Below, one piece after another: positions 6,058-6,131 of a stretch of DNA of 6,131 nucleotides. The notes below the pieces were generated by a model that worked only from the letters and a program-made list of their open reading frames with translations, was not told where the DNA came from and ran no database searches. Numbering within the stretch: position 1 is the first letter of the stretch; the number at the start of each line of letters is the position of its first letter. Location of the stretch: NCBI GenBank assembly GCA_964541605.1, contig CAZIQY010000127.1:1-6131 (forward strand). Reading direction: 5' to 3'. The position numbers and the translations under genes are program-made. The stretch is from CAZIQY01 sp964541605. Lineage in GTDB: Bacteria; Desulfobacterota; Syntrophia; Syntrophales; UBA2185.

Positions 6058-6131
6058 AGGTATGCTCACGATTCATGCGCAACAGGCGCGTTGGCTTGAT
6101 CTTCGCCATTTTTGTTTAATTTTATATAGAT

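Noticed and set aside
6092..6120. TGGC-loop-GCCA followed by TTTTTG TTTAATTTT on the plus strand, like a terminator.
   Set aside because: The stem is only 4 bp with a 9-nt loop, and there is no plus-strand gene upstream that it could end.

Overview
The window looks like ordinary chromosomal DNA from a Gram-negative bacterium. The gene content and the style of the LeuRS, LptE and acyl-CoA synthetase sequences suggest an anaerobic Desulfobacterota (former Deltaproteobacteria), perhaps a relative of Syntrophus or Smithella. That placement is an inference from sequence style, not a search result. The outer-membrane lipoprotein LptE makes a diderm LPS-bearing cell likely.

Layout, left to right. 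(1) Positions 1-137, minus strand: the N-terminus of an isochorismatase-family hydrolase with a good ribosome binding site. It meets an in-frame stop after 37 codons, then the window ends. (2) 178-2310, minus: a complete 710-residue ADP-forming acyl-CoA synthetase with the ATP-grasp (beta) part first and the CoA-binding/ligase (alpha) part second. Its stop lies 40 bp from the hydrolase start, so the two were probably co-transcribed. (3) 2311-2564: a divergent intergenic region with a hairpin in the synthetase leader, a possible minus-strand promoter and a clearer plus-strand promoter for rpsT. (4) 2565-2831, plus: rpsT (ribosomal protein S20), starting with TTG. (5) 2840-3388, minus: lptE. (6) 3398-5983, minus: leuS, whose stop codon overlaps the lptE ribosome binding site. 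(7) 5984-6131: the leuS leader, with a perfect 8-bp inverted repeat.

The genes form three transcription units: leuS-lptE (leftward), rpsT alone (rightward, convergent with lptE, 8 bp between stops) and synthetase-hydrolase (leftward). The first two are housekeeping: leucine charging, LPS delivery to the outer membrane and the small ribosomal subunit. The third is metabolic, probably linking an acyl-CoA/acid interconversion to ATP/ADP. The substrate cannot be read from the sequence.

I do not see a new multi-gene system. The points most worth a second look are the interrupted hydrolase, the leuS-lptE-rpsT arrangement without holA and with rpsT inverted, the TTG start of rpsT, and the hairpin/anti-Shine-Dalgarno arrangement ahead of the acyl-CoA synthetase.
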